Source: Tuctoria greenei (Eukaryota; Streptophyta; Magnoliopsida; Poales; Poaceae). Taken from it: a stretch of DNA of 64,000 nt. The position numbers were made by a program, and so were the translations under genes. Under the pieces are notes generated by a model. The model searched no databases and had not been told where the DNA came from. It was given only the letters and a program-made list of their open reading frames with translations. Position 1 is the first letter of the stretch, and each line of letters begins with the position of its first letter. Shown piece by piece: positions 54,865 through 64,000 of the stretch. Location of the stretch: contig JAYESD010000001.1 of the NCBI GenBank assembly GCA_036927565.1, forward strand, positions 269,897,560-269,961,559, in the 5' to 3' direction.

Positions 54865-56420
54865 CATTTTCCTGTATGAACCGAGCAAATGGTCCAAGAA
54901 CTTTTATCTTAGTGTTGTGCTGATTTTCAACTTCAGTCTTAAATATTTTAAATTTATCCAACGCTTCAGAGTGTTCTTTAATTGGATAAATACAACCATA
55001 ATGAGAATAGTCATATGTGAAGGTTATGAATGAATCAAAACCATCAACATATACTATGGGAAATGGACCACAAATGTCTATGTGGATTAATTCCAAAATT
55101 CCTGCACTATGTATGACACCTTTTTTAATTTTCTTAACAATTTTTCCCTTAATGCAGTCTATGCATTCTCCTGAATCCGAAAAATCCAAATGAGGAAGAA
55201 TCAATTGTAAAATCAATTGTTCAATTCTCCTCCTCAAAATATGGCCTAAGCAACTATGCCATAATTTCAAAGACATTTCATAATCGATTCTCTTACGCTT
55301 AATCTGATGTGAGAAAAACTGATTGTCGCTTACAACATTAATATCATCATGCATAGATAATATGTATAGCATGCCTTGTCTTATGGCAGCACCAACAATC
55401 TTATTATCAAATTTAATTATACATCTGTCTTTGCCAAATTTGCATACATAACCATTATCATCTACGCATGATACTGAAATCGGATTTCTACTTAAAGTGG
55501 GTACATATAATACATCTTGAAGTATCAGTACAAAGCCATTTCTTAATACTAATGGATAATTTCCAACGGCTTTCACTTCAGCTTCATAGCCATCAGCAAC
55601 TTTAATGGCTCTTTCCCCTCTTTCTAGGGTCCTTCTCATATTTAACCCTTACAACGAATTGCAAATGTACACAGTGGCACCTGAGTCAATCCAAGAACTA
55701 GATGGTGTATAATCTAAAAGCAAGGATCCATCAACAAAAATTACAAAATCATTACCATTTTTGCAACACCATTTAAAGAAGCTTATGCAATCCTTGTGAT
55801 GGTGATCTTTGTCTAAACAAAAGCGACACTGAACTTTCTCCACTTTCACATCCTTATGGTAAGGATGGCTTTGTGGAGCCTTACCCTTATCTTTATCATG
55901 GTGAGAAGAACCATGATTCTTAAAAATTTCTTCACGTAATTATTATCTTAGAAGAATAATTATTCTGAGCTTTACCTTTTCCCTTCACGTAATTAATAGC
56001 ATCATTATTAATCCTCTCTTCGTCTTGAACACACATATCCATGAGTTTTTCTATGTTCCATAGTTCAGGTTGAGTGTTGTAGTTGATGACAAAAGTATCA
56101 AATTCCTTAGGAAGTGAGACAATGATGAGATGCACAATGAACTCATCTTTGATTTCCAAATCCATCGGATTAAGCTTTGCAGCCACATTTGTCATCCTTA
56201 AGATGTGCTCACGCACACCACCTCCATAATACTTTTTAGTGACAAGCCTCTTGATAAGAGTGCTTGCCGTGGCCTTAGAAGAACCAATGAACTGATTCTC
56301 TATCCTTTTGAGGTATTCAACAGCAGTGTCACATTCAGGGATTGCTCCCCGAATGGCCTCAGTGATAGTGCCCTTAATTACCATCAGATATTTCCTATTT
56401 GATTTCTTCCACTTATAACA
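54865..56420 (-). pseudogene. Copia E gag, protease and integrase N-terminal part
   Basis: Minus-strand reading from 56420: a gag (UBN2-like) region with SNRKYLMVIKGTITEAIRG and VEYLKRIENQFIGSSKATAS, lacking its usual N-terminus and start; a zinc-knuckle-like CRFCLDKDHHHKDC; protease SWIDSGATVYICNS (about 55,660-55,690); pre-integrase LWHSCLGHILRRRIEQL and CIDCIKGK; integrase LIHIDICGPFP and FARFIQENGI, where element C cuts it. Stops at about 55640 and 55930 separate the parts. It continues at 27009 on the far side of C. Confidence 0.87.
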
Positions 56421-56921
56421 ACATCAAGTGCTATCTCTTTAATAGCACAAGAATACCTCTAATACCTTCTCCTCCATCTCTATTGTTGCTTGACGATATG
56501 GCCATCGAGCCAACAAGGCGAGGTCGCAAGAAGAACAACGACGAGAGGCGTTTCCCCTTGTTCTTCTCTTGGTGTGTTGATCGTATTCTGAGAACTAAGA
56601 GAGTTCAAGTGTGTATAGTGTGTGTATATGCATACAAAAGCATATTTTGATCTTACACTTGACCCTCTTCTTATATTTGACCAAGAGACACAAGAGGGGG
56701 TCTCCGACCCTTTAGGAATAGCTGTGTCCCCCGATCAGGGATAGTACATTCGGTGGGTTGTGTCCTTTCAATTAGGACATGTGTCAATTTTGTGTTCAAA
56801 CTGACAGTTGCTAAACTGACCAGACTAGTCCGATCAGGGTTTGGACTAGTCCAGTTATTGAAACTGGACTGCTTCAGACTAGTTCAGTCTTGATATCTGT
56901 ACTTATCCAGTTATACTAACA
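56418..56921 (-). repeat. 5' LTR of element E, inner end deleted
   Basis: Minus sense start TGTTAGTATAACTGG at 56921. It matches the 3' LTR at 22710-23179, but the last ~60 bp, the primer site and the gag start are missing. Degenerate palindromes (CAGACTAGTCCG, TTGGACTAGTCC, CAGACTAGTTCAG) lie at about 56821-56890. Confidence 0.75.
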
Positions 56922-56979
56922 CTCCTTCCATCAATAACAACCATATATCACTGATACTTTATTTCTTCTTGTGTTATAG

Positions 56980-57090
56980 GTGATTTGGAAGCGGAGGAAT
57001 AAAATGGTATTCGATATTACTACCCTATCAACACCAACCACATCTCGCATGTTAACTGAACACTTCAAGTTGTGGGTGGTGTGCGTGTAA
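56980..57090 (+). pseudogene. LINE-like C-terminal remnant, right part
   Basis: Reads VIWKRRNKMVFDITTLS ... FKLWVVCV and a TAA at 57088. The W(x)IWKxRN motif ends many plant LINE and zf-RVT proteins, and it continues the piece at 22430-22648 in the same orientation across copia E. Confidence 0.45.
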
Positions 57091-57424
57091 TGCTTAATAT
57101 GTACTGATGATGCTTTAAATTGGTGTACCCAAGTTACTGATGTAATATGATAGTAGTTGCAACCTTCTGACCTCCATTTAATTCTAATAATGATTTGTCA
57201 ACGTTCGACGAAATTCATTGTAACAGCACTTTTAGTTAAATGAAAGAATTCATGTGGTCATCCCCACCATAGTTTTCTTTAAAAAAATGTTTCAAACCTG
57301 CTAGTCTTATAAGCCTCCTTTTTCTTGTTCTGTAGTTCAGCTCTTTGTGTTCTACGTATATGACATTTTAAATTTAAATTTAATTCCAAACCCTAAACCA
57401 TAAATCCTCACCCTAAATCCTAAG
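57091..57424. other. Unassigned AT-rich spacer
   Basis: No frame or repeat of note, apart from a few degenerate CCCTAAA-like words at 57,400-57,424, too few and irregular to be telomeric. Confidence 0.45.
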
Positions 57425-58264
57425 TAGGGGTGGGCATTCGGTTAACCGGAGAAATTCGGTTCGGTTTTTCGGTTTATTTACAAATTTGGTTTTTGAAAAA
57501 TAGGAACCGAAATTATCCTAAAAAAAATAAAACCGGGGCACCGGTTAACCGAGTATTTTGGTTCGGTTTTCGGTTAAACCGAAAAAATCGACCATTAACA
57601 GATCGCCTTGGCGCCTTGTAACGGGGCTCGTCACGACGGAGGTATGACAGGGAACCACGATAGGCAGGGTGGCAGAGCCGCGATGGGGCACGGCGACGGG
57701 CAGGGCGGCGGAGTCACGGCCGGCCACGGCGACGGGCGGGGCAGCTGCCGGGCACGGCCGGCGGGCGGGGCGTCGGAGCCGCAGTCGAGCACGGCCGGCA
57801 GGCGGGGCGGCGGAGTCACGGCCGGCCACAGCGACGGGCGGGGTGGCGGTCGGGCACGGATGGTGGGTGAGGCGGCAGAGTCACGGCTGGGCGCGACAGC
57901 GGGCGGGACGGAGCTCCCGCAGCGGGTGTGATGCGGCGGCCGGAGGAGTCGGTTAGGTTTTGTCGGGAAGGAGAGGACGGGAGTGGGGGATCGAACATTG
58001 GGCGGCTGGCGCCGGCGGTTAGCTGATGCGGATGGGCTTCTGCCTCCTGGGCCGGTTGGGCTGATGCATGCACCTGGGCTGATTGGGTAAATATTTCGGT
58101 TCACCCAGTTAACCAGATTAAAAAACCGAAAATCAGATAAAAATTCAGTTTTCGCAGTCTGGGAACCGAAATTAGGTCCGGTTTCACCGGTTTCGGTTAA
58201 TTCGGTTTCAGTTCCGGTTAATTCGGTTCCGGTTTTCGGTTATTGGTTTTTTTGCCCACCCCTA
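57425..58264. mobile_element. hAT-like element 2, 840 bp, with perfect 8-bp target duplication
   Basis: The ends are a perfect 12-bp inverted repeat, TAGGGGTGGGCA / TGCCCACCCCTA. ATCCTAAG flanks both sides (57417-57424 and 58265-58272). Both arms (about 150-180 bp) are rich in CGGTT/AACCG words in both orientations. The core is GC-rich and repetitive. No transposase is seen, so it is non-autonomous. Confidence 0.87.
57600..57960. repeat. GC-rich degenerate minisatellite inside hAT element 2
   Basis: Variants of GGCGGAGTCACGGCCGGCCA and GACGGGCGGGG recur, the clearest pair about 100 bp apart (near 57709 and 57809). Open frames here on both strands reflect the base composition, not genes. Confidence 0.65.
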
Positions 58265-58272
58265 ATCCTAAG

Positions 58273-58415
58273 CTCTATTTTCGCTTCGCTAGGAAATTTT
58301 TCTCTCTTGAGCCGTGAGGTTCCCAAATTAAGGCAGTATCTCTGAATCAATTTACCGCATCGTCCAATCACTAATACTACATCGGAAGAGACTAAATTAG
58401 TTGACCAAGTTGCCT
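58273..58415. other. Short unassigned gap
   Basis: No motif seen. The last five bases TGCCT are the left half of the expected target duplication of element G. Confidence 0.4.
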
Positions 58416-59262
58416 TGTCGGTACCCTAGATACCAGGTACCCCTTGATATTGTGGATAAAGTCATGGAGTTCCACCCGCCAGTGTTGAAGATTTCTAAAG
58501 GCAACATGTGTCCCGCAACACTGGGCCCGCCTCCCTCGTTTGGGCAGCTCTAGAGCTACCACGTGTCTTGCAGGGTCGGACCTACCTCCCTTCACACGGA
58601 GGCTCCAATGCTGCCACGTGTCCAGTAGCTCAGGACCTAACCCCTGGTAGAGGGAAGCTCTAGTGCTGCCACGTGTCAAGTAGCTCCGGACCTGCCTCCC
58701 AGCAAAGGGAAGTTTCGTTGCTGCCACGTGTCAGACCTCCAAAACTAAGCCTGCAACAGGAAGGTAGCCGGATCTCCATTGGCACGGACATTCAAGAGGC
58801 TATTAAATAGCCGTTACAAGACCTGGTTAATGTGTCATTAATGCTATATTAATGACACATGATTAGAAGGCTATCAAGACTGGTAACACCGCAATTAAGG
58901 CACGTTATCACATAGTTAATCACCCATAACACCAGTAGATCGTGTTTAGGGTGTTAATGATAGCCAAGGCTACTTGTCGGGTCAGGCATGCACTGTAACA
59001 ACCAGTCCTTAGCATATAAAAGGGATGCACCGCACGATAAAAAGCATATAGGCATACAAGCAAACTCAGACACTGGCTACACACTTATAAAATCAACAAT
59101 CACCCTGTGGAGTAGGGTATTACGCTCAGGTTGCCCGAACAACGTAAAAACCCTCGGTGTTCACCTCTTGTTCTTGATCTTACGCGCGCCCCAACCGAAT
59201 ACAAACCCCTGCAGACTATGCTTTAGTAGTACCTTGGGATGTGTCGCTGTTACACTTCGAAC
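58416..59262 (+). repeat. 5' LTR of element G
   Basis: Starts TGTCGGTACCC. It contains a 55-bp tandem array in which CCACGTGTC recurs exactly at 58559, 58614, 58669 and 58724, with a decayed copy at 58504. TATA box TATAAAAGG at 59015-59023. The end is blurred (CACTTCGAAC instead of CTTCGACA). Confidence 0.85.
58504..58732 (+). promoter_or_regulatory. 55-bp tandem G-box array in the G LTR
   Basis: Four perfect CCACGTGTC words and one CATGTGTC word at a constant 55-bp spacing, about 290 bp upstream of the TATA box. CACGTG is the plant G-box and ACGTGTC is the ABRE core (known motifs); regulation by bZIP or bHLH factors is inference. Confidence 0.6.
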
Positions 59263-59263
59263 T

Positions 59264-59281
59264 TTGGCGCACCAGGAAGGG
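59264..59281 (+). other. Primer binding site region, element G
   Basis: TTTGGCGCACCAGGAAGG, aligned with TTGGCGCGCCAGAGGGGC in element C. Confidence 0.6.
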
Positions 59282-59297
59282 GGCCTAAGATCTCAAG

Positions 59298-60640
59298 ATG
59301 GTGAATTCCGCCGCCGCTTCATTCAATGGTTTGGCTGAGCAGCCTGCTGGAGGAAATCCCTCCAACATTCAGTAGCTAGCCAACGCTGTTGTCTCAGCGG
59401 GTGTCGTTCGACCACCACCTCCACCATTGCAACAAGATGGTGTATTCGCGTCGGTCACTGCATCGACAAAAAACCCTGAGAATGCGCATAACATAGCGCG
59501 GACTCTTATTCAACATCCTCTAGCACCCGAAGCTCCTCCAGCTGCCATGGTGCAATATGGCATGCTGATGTTGAGCATTTAGTTGTAGCTGCAGCCAATG
59601 CCATCAGCAACCAAGGTCCGCCCCATGCTGGCCAGGCACCTTCAAGAAATAGGACCATGTCTGGTAGACTTGGTCCTCAGGGGTCGCAGCACAGGAGACG
59701 TGCACTCTCCCAACAAGTGATGTCACTACCCCCCCCCCCCCCCCCCCGGGGCTTGCCGCACTCATACGGCATCAAGGCTCCCAACACAAGACCTCCGCTT
59801 GGAGCTCGACCGTCGATACATGAGGCAGGACGACCACGTCCATGTCGAGCGCGCTCGCAAGAGGCGAGAGGCTCGAGGAAAACCTTCTCCACTGGGAGTG
59901 GGGGGCGGCTGTTCAACCCTTGTCATGCATCTTCGCATGGCAGATTGGCCACCTAAGTTCTAGCCTCATCTGCCGGAGAAATACGACGGGACAGTCAACC
60001 CCGCCAAATTTCTTTAGATTTATTCCACTGTGATCCTCACAGCTGGAGGCAATGAGGCCGTGATGGCTAACTACTTCCCCGTGGCTCTAATCAAGATAGC
60101 AAGGTCCTGATTCATGAGTCTTCCTCCTAACTCCATCTACAGCTGGGAGGAAATTTGTCGCTAGTTCATCACCAACTTCAGAAGCTCCTATACCCGACGT
60201 GGCACTGAGATGGATCTATTTGCCGTACAACAGAAGTTGGGAGAATCGCTGCGATCATTCATCCAACGGTTTCCTCAGGTATGAAATACAATACCTTCTA
60301 TCTCAAATGCTTCTGTCGTTGTCGCTTTCCAACAAGTATTAAGGGATAAGAATATGTTAGAGAAGCTGGCAACTAAAGATGTCAGCAGTGTGACAGAGCT
60401 CTCCAGCTTGGCAAACAAATGCGCCAAAGCCGTGGAGGGCCGTGAGATGCACTCCAAACCAGCTATGGAGGTTGGTAAACCCTCCTCCAAGGCTGAAGCT
60501 ACTGCCTCCGGCAGTGGAAAGAAGAGGAAGAAGCCCAACGACTAGAAGAAGTCGTTGGCCGGCACACCTACTGCTGCTGCTGCAGCTCCTGGTGGCTAGG
60601 GCCATGCCCTAAAAAACGACCCCAACCATCATTTAGGATG
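59298..60640 (+). pseudogene. Element G gag, heavily broken
   Basis: Starts MVNSAAASFNGLAEQPAGG, as in C. Recognisable pieces include MSGRLGPQGSQHRRRA (59657), a 19-base run of C at 59729-59747 that breaks the frame, VKQKLGES-type capsid sequence near 60230 and LEKLATKDVSSVTELSSLA (about 60360). Stops and frameshifts are frequent. Confidence 0.75.
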
Positions 60641-60649
60641 GTGACATTG

Positions 60650-61585
60650 AGAAGATGTGGTGTTCGATCCACAAAACGAACACCCATAACCTTGAAGACT
60701 GTCACGAGGTCTAGCGGCTTGTTGAACGCAACAACAAACACCATCGACGATGACTCTGATATCTCCGACAACGAGCGTCGGAAGACTCTCCATATGATAT
60801 ATGGAGGGTCTTGGGATATTACCTCTGGGCGTATCCTCAAGATAATGCGTCGGGAGATGGCTGCCGCAACTTCCACCGCTAAGGTAGAACCTTATTAGAA
60901 GTGGATGGATACTGCCATCACCTTCGATGCTTCGGATTGCCCGAAGAACATGACAGGAGCTGGTCAGTTGCCTTTGATGGTCTCTCCTACCGTCAACAAC
61001 ATCCAGCTCTACCATGTTTCGGTAGACGAAGGTGCAACACTCAACCTCCTCAGCTTTGCAGCCTTTGTGAAGCTCCAGCTCAGCGTATCGGACCTTAGAC
61101 CCTCACGTCCTTTCTCTGGAGTAGGTCTGAAAGCCTACACTCCTCTTGGATCAGTTACACTCTCGGTGACCTTCGGGACTCGGGACAACTATAGGTCCGA
61201 GAAGCTGGTTTTTGATGTGGCACACATTAGCCTTCCCTTCAATGCCATTCTAGGAAGGCCAACCCTGTATAGGTTCATGGCTATAGCGCATTATGGCTAT
61301 CTGGTGTTGAAGATGCTGACTCCTTCAGGCATCCTTCAGATCTGTGGAGATCGCACTGCAGGAGTCACTACGTTGGAAGAACTTCATGCGCTCGCAACGA
61401 CGCAAGAAGAAGAATCTGGCAAGGAGCAACCAGCTCAACAACCTTCGAGCTCGCGTCAACATGGCTCAACCTCTGCACCTCGTGTGCAACCAAGCAGCGA
61501 CACCGACATTCCCCTTAAAGTCATACAAATTGGTTCCGATGCTGCCTATACTACTCGTATATTGGTAGGTCTGAATGAGAAATAG
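60650..61585 (+). pseudogene. Element G protease region
   Basis: Pieces TIDDDSDISDNERRKTLHMI and GGSWDITSGRILKIMRRE precede a stop near 60897. Then MDTAITFDASDCPKNMTGAG and the protease active-site turn VDEGATLNLLS, through ISLPFNAILGRPTLYRF to LVGLNEK and TAG at 61583. This C-terminal part (60905-61585) is open for 226 codons. Confidence 0.8.
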
Positions 61586-62250
61586 GAACTTGCGCTCATC
61601 ACTTTCCTTCGGGAAAATGTAGACGTGTTTGCATGGCAATTATCACAGATGCCTAGGATCCCTAGGGAGGTGATCGAGCACGACCTAAAGATATACCCCA
61701 ATGCATGGCCAGTACATAAGAAGCCACGAAAGCAATCTGCCGAGCAGCAGAACTTCATCAGACAAGAAATCAAGAAGTTGCTTGACGTTGGTTTTATCCA
61801 GGAGGTCAACCATCCTCGTGGTTGGCAAACCCATTCGTTGTACCAAAGGTCGGCAGGAAGCTTCGGATGTGCACCGACTACACCACCTTGAATAAGGAAT
61901 GCCCAAAAGACCCATTTCCAATTCCTAGAATAGACCAGATAGTGGATTCTACCTCCGGGTGTGAGTTACTATGTTTCCTAGATGCATAAACTAGATATAA
62001 TCATATTCAAATGTTTACGGAAGATTAAGAGCATACTGCCTTCATTACAGTAGATGGGGTGTATTGTTACATTGCCATGTCTTTCGGTCTCAAAAACACT
62101 GCTTCAACTTTTGCGCGAGCCATGCACAAAACGTTTAGAGAGCTCATCTCGTACTTGGTGGAGGTCTACATCGATGACATCATCGTCAAGGTGAGGAACA
62201 AGAATCACTCCTTGACAATCTGCAAGGTGTTTTTGACAAGCTGCGCTTGA
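61586..62250 (+). pseudogene. Element G reverse transcriptase
   Basis: Pieces: MPRIPREVIEHDLKIYPNAW, then QNFIRQEIKKLLDVGFIQEV, a frameshift near the PRGW/ANPF junction (about 61,825), FLDA followed by a stop near 61990, then VYCYIAMSFGLKNTASTFAR and VYIDDIIVKV. The YIDD active site is intact, unlike in C, but the surrounding stops make the enzyme dead. Confidence 0.8.
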
Positions 62251-62910
62251 CGCGTACGAAGCTCAACACAGACAAGTGCGTCTTCAGGGTCAGCTCTGGA
62301 AAGCTCCTTGGTTTCTTGGTGACTCATCGAGGAATCGAGGCAAATCCAGTGAAGATCAAGACCATTGAAGAGCTGCAGTCCCCAACACAAGCTAAGGACG
62401 TCCAGAAGCTAATTGGGTGTCTAGCTGCGCTCAACCGATTCATTTCAAGACTGGCAGAGCGGGCGCTTCCCTTCTTCAAGCTATTGAGGAAGTCCGGGCC
62501 ATTTCATTGGTCCGAAGAAGCAAACAAGGCATTCCAAGAGCTCAAGCAGCTCCTCACCAAACTACCAGTTTTGGTAGCACCGGAGCGTGGTGAGCCTCTT
62601 TTGCTTTACATTTCGATAACTATGGTGGTTGTCAGCATGGTCCTGGTCACAGAGATACTGGATCCATCTTCATCTCAAGAGCCTAGACCCCTTCGGGAGG
62701 GTCTGGAGCTACCTGAAGGCGAGTCTGGGTCCCAGCCCCCAGGCACAGATCCTAAAGGCAAGATGCATGTGGATCAACCTCTCTCAATCGAGGGAGTTTC
62801 TACTAAGCAAGAAGAAGGTCTAGACCCCTCCGTGAAGGTCCGGACTGATGAAGAAGAATATATGGACCCCTCCAGGAGGGTACGAGTTGCTCAAGAAGAA
62901 GATTCGTACC
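62247..62910 (+). pseudogene. Element G RT connection and first RNase H, cut by element H
   Basis: LNTDKCVFRVSSGKLLGFLV, then VQKLIGCLAALNRFISRL, FFKLLRKSGPFHWSEE and VVVSMVLVTE, then an acidic insert with GLDPSVKVRTDEEE and YMDPSRRVRVAQEE, as in C. The frame then enters foreign sequence at about 62911, before the rest of RNase H. Confidence 0.8.
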
Positions 62911-64000
62911 TATCGGTACCCGACATACCGGGTACCCTCGCGCACAGGCTAGAGCCGCCTAAGTACCTCGCCTCCCAGCAGGGACAGGTCCGCGGGTGCC
63001 ATGTGTTCAAGAGACCCGGACCCGCCAGCCTCTGATGGAAGGTCCGGGGTGCCCACAAGACATCCCGAAGGAGGAACTCAGCTCCACCTTGACGACAAGC
63101 TCCCAGGCAGCCACATGTCCAGTAGGACGGGACCCGACCTCCTCCGCGGAGGTGAGCTCCCAAGCTGCCATGTGGCACATGAAGTCAAGACCCACTCTCC
63201 CCCGCGGAGGCAAGCACCCAAGCTGGGGGAGGATCCGGCTTCCCTCACGGAGGTGAGCTCCCGAGCTTCCATGTGGATCGCGGGGCGAGATCTGGCCTCC
63301 CCCATGGAGGTGAGCTCCCGAGCTGCCACATGGCCCGCGAGACGGGCGTGGCCTCCACCATGGCGGAGAGATCCCGGACAGCCGCATGGTCAGTCCACTT
63401 GCCTTGAGCGGATAGTGAGGAAGTTAAGAGGGCGGTGCGCCTTGTCTCCGTCAAGCCTTGAATATACGCGGCTTCCCCAGGCGCATGGCGCGATGCACGC
63501 CTAATATCAGGTACCGCTACGACTAATCGCATCACAGTGAAGACACCGCAGACCTATCTATGAGACCTATGTGTGCTGAATACATTGGCTTTGACAATAA
63601 AAGTTTTGAATGCTGCCATAACATCTTTTTAGCAAGGTTCGACTCTAGCTCCGAGCTTTTGCAAGGTCTGACAATAGGTCCGACTTTCTTTGTGTAGATC
63701 TAACATGTTTTTGGGTAGCTCCGGTGAGCTTTGTCTTTAGCTCCGGCATGTCTTTGATAGCTCCTACATGTCTTTGTTAGCTCTGACATGTTTTTCTAGC
63801 TCCGACTTTTGGGATGACTAGGCCCGACTAGATTTGGTTAGCTCCGGTGCTAGGTCCTGCTAGTTTTGATAAGCTCCGGCGCTAGGTTGTACTAGCTTTG
63901 ATAAGCTCTGGCGCTAGGTTGCACTAGCTTTGGTAAGCTCCGGCTCAAGCTTTGGTTAGCTTTTTCTAGGTTCAGAGCTTGATCGCAATGTTCCGGCTTT
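62911..64000 (+). mobile_element. Element H: Tat LTR-like sequence running off the window
   Basis: Begins TATCGGTACCC, the same first bases as C's 3' LTR, inside the G RNase H insert. It holds the Tat-LTR type of repeat, GGAGGTGAGCTCCCGAGCT followed by CCATGTGG or CCACATGG, at about 63,150, 63,240 and 63,297. I see no TATA box, primer site or LTR end with confidence, so the nature of 63,500-64,000 is open. Confidence 0.45.
63836..63965 (+). repeat. 32-bp imperfect tandem repeat near the window end
   Basis: Units GATAAGCTCCGGCGCTAGG followed by a TGTACTAGCTTT-type end recur with period 32 at about 63,868 and 63,900, with decayed copies on either side. Looser TAGCTCCGGCATG-like words begin at about 63,715. 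Confidence 0.7.

Larger units (their letters stand above)
22649..56921 (-). mobile_element. Element E: decayed Ty1/copia element, split by later insertions
   Basis: On the minus strand the order is 5' LTR (56418-56921), gag, protease, integrase, RT, RNase H, PPT, 3' LTR (22649-23179): the copia order, with integrase before RT. Removing the Harbinger-like element (23389-24696 plus TTA) and Tat element C (27015-54859 plus TATGC) leaves about 5.1 kb. The integrase reading continues across the C insertion. Flanks ATCCT (left) and CTCCT (right) may be a 5-bp target duplication with one mismatch. The gag N-terminus, primer site and inner end of the 5' LTR are deleted. Confidence 0.85.
58416..62910 (+). 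mobile_element. Element G: decayed Tat-lineage element, 5' LTR to RNase H
   Basis: LTR, primer site, gag, protease, RT and RNase H follow in order and align with element C throughout. It is interrupted at 62911 inside the RNase H insert by another LTR-like sequence (H). The 3' half lies outside the window or is lost. Confidence 0.85.

Noticed and set aside
57400..57424. CCCTAAA-like words as telomeric repeat
   Set aside because: Only a few irregular copies, mixed with other sequence.
57608..58104. Overlapping open frames up to 157 codons on both strands
   Set aside because: They coincide with the GC-rich repeat core of hAT element 2; low-complexity Arg/Pro/Ala/Gly output without motif.
58504..58732. 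Evenly spaced repeat considered as a CRISPR-like array
   Set aside because: Repeats are contiguous 55-bp tandem units in an LTR of a plant element, with no repeat/spacer alternation.

Overview
The window looks like nuclear DNA of a plant, most likely a grass. I found no host gene that I could support. Almost all of it is transposable elements of families typical of grass genomes: Ty3/gypsy chromovirus (Tekay-like), Ty3/gypsy Tat lineage with an antisense accessory gene, Sirevirus-type Ty1/copia, a second copia, hAT, CACTA and Harbinger-like DNA transposons, and a LINE-like remnant. The species cannot be named from the sequence alone.

Layout. 1-836 is the 3' part of a Tat element carrying a piece of its minus-strand accessory gene. 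837-11308 is element A, a Tekay-like chromovirus with about 2.8-kb LTRs and one uninterrupted 1572-codon gag-pol frame. 11309-20161 is element B, a decayed relative whose 5' LTR lacks its first ~1.6 kb. 20162-20534 is a CACTA terminus followed by a 78-bp tandem duplication. 20915-21734 is a small hAT element with a perfect 8-bp target duplication. From 22430 to about 57090 lies a nest: a LINE-like remnant is split by copia E (minus, 22649-56921); E holds a Harbinger-like element (23389-24696) and Tat element C (plus, 27015-54859); C holds Sirevirus D (minus, 28263-40381) and an internally deleted Tat element F (minus, 42324-45106). Harbinger, C, D and F have perfect target-site duplications, so the order of insertion can be read. 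57425-58264 is a second hAT-like element with a GC-rich core. 58416-62910 is another decayed Tat element (G), interrupted at 62911 by sequence starting like a further Tat LTR (H) that runs off the window.

How the parts work together. A is a coding-complete gag-protease-RT-RNase H-integrase-chromodomain element. D is coding-complete: gag, pol and a third ORF with what looks like its own promoter and leader intron. C has the Tat layout (gag, PR, RT, RNase H, second archaeal-type RNase H, integrase, then an intron-containing gene on the opposite strand before the 3' LTR) but is broken by stops and insertions. A and D are the only plausible sources of activity; the rest are remnants.

The most unusual signal is a palindrome, CGGACTAGTCCG (or CGGACTTGTCCG). 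It is repeated in dense arrays upstream of the TATA boxes of element A/B LTRs, in the D LTRs, again upstream of D's third ORF, and in degenerate form in the E LTRs. That is three unrelated retrotransposon lineages with the same repeated putative control element.
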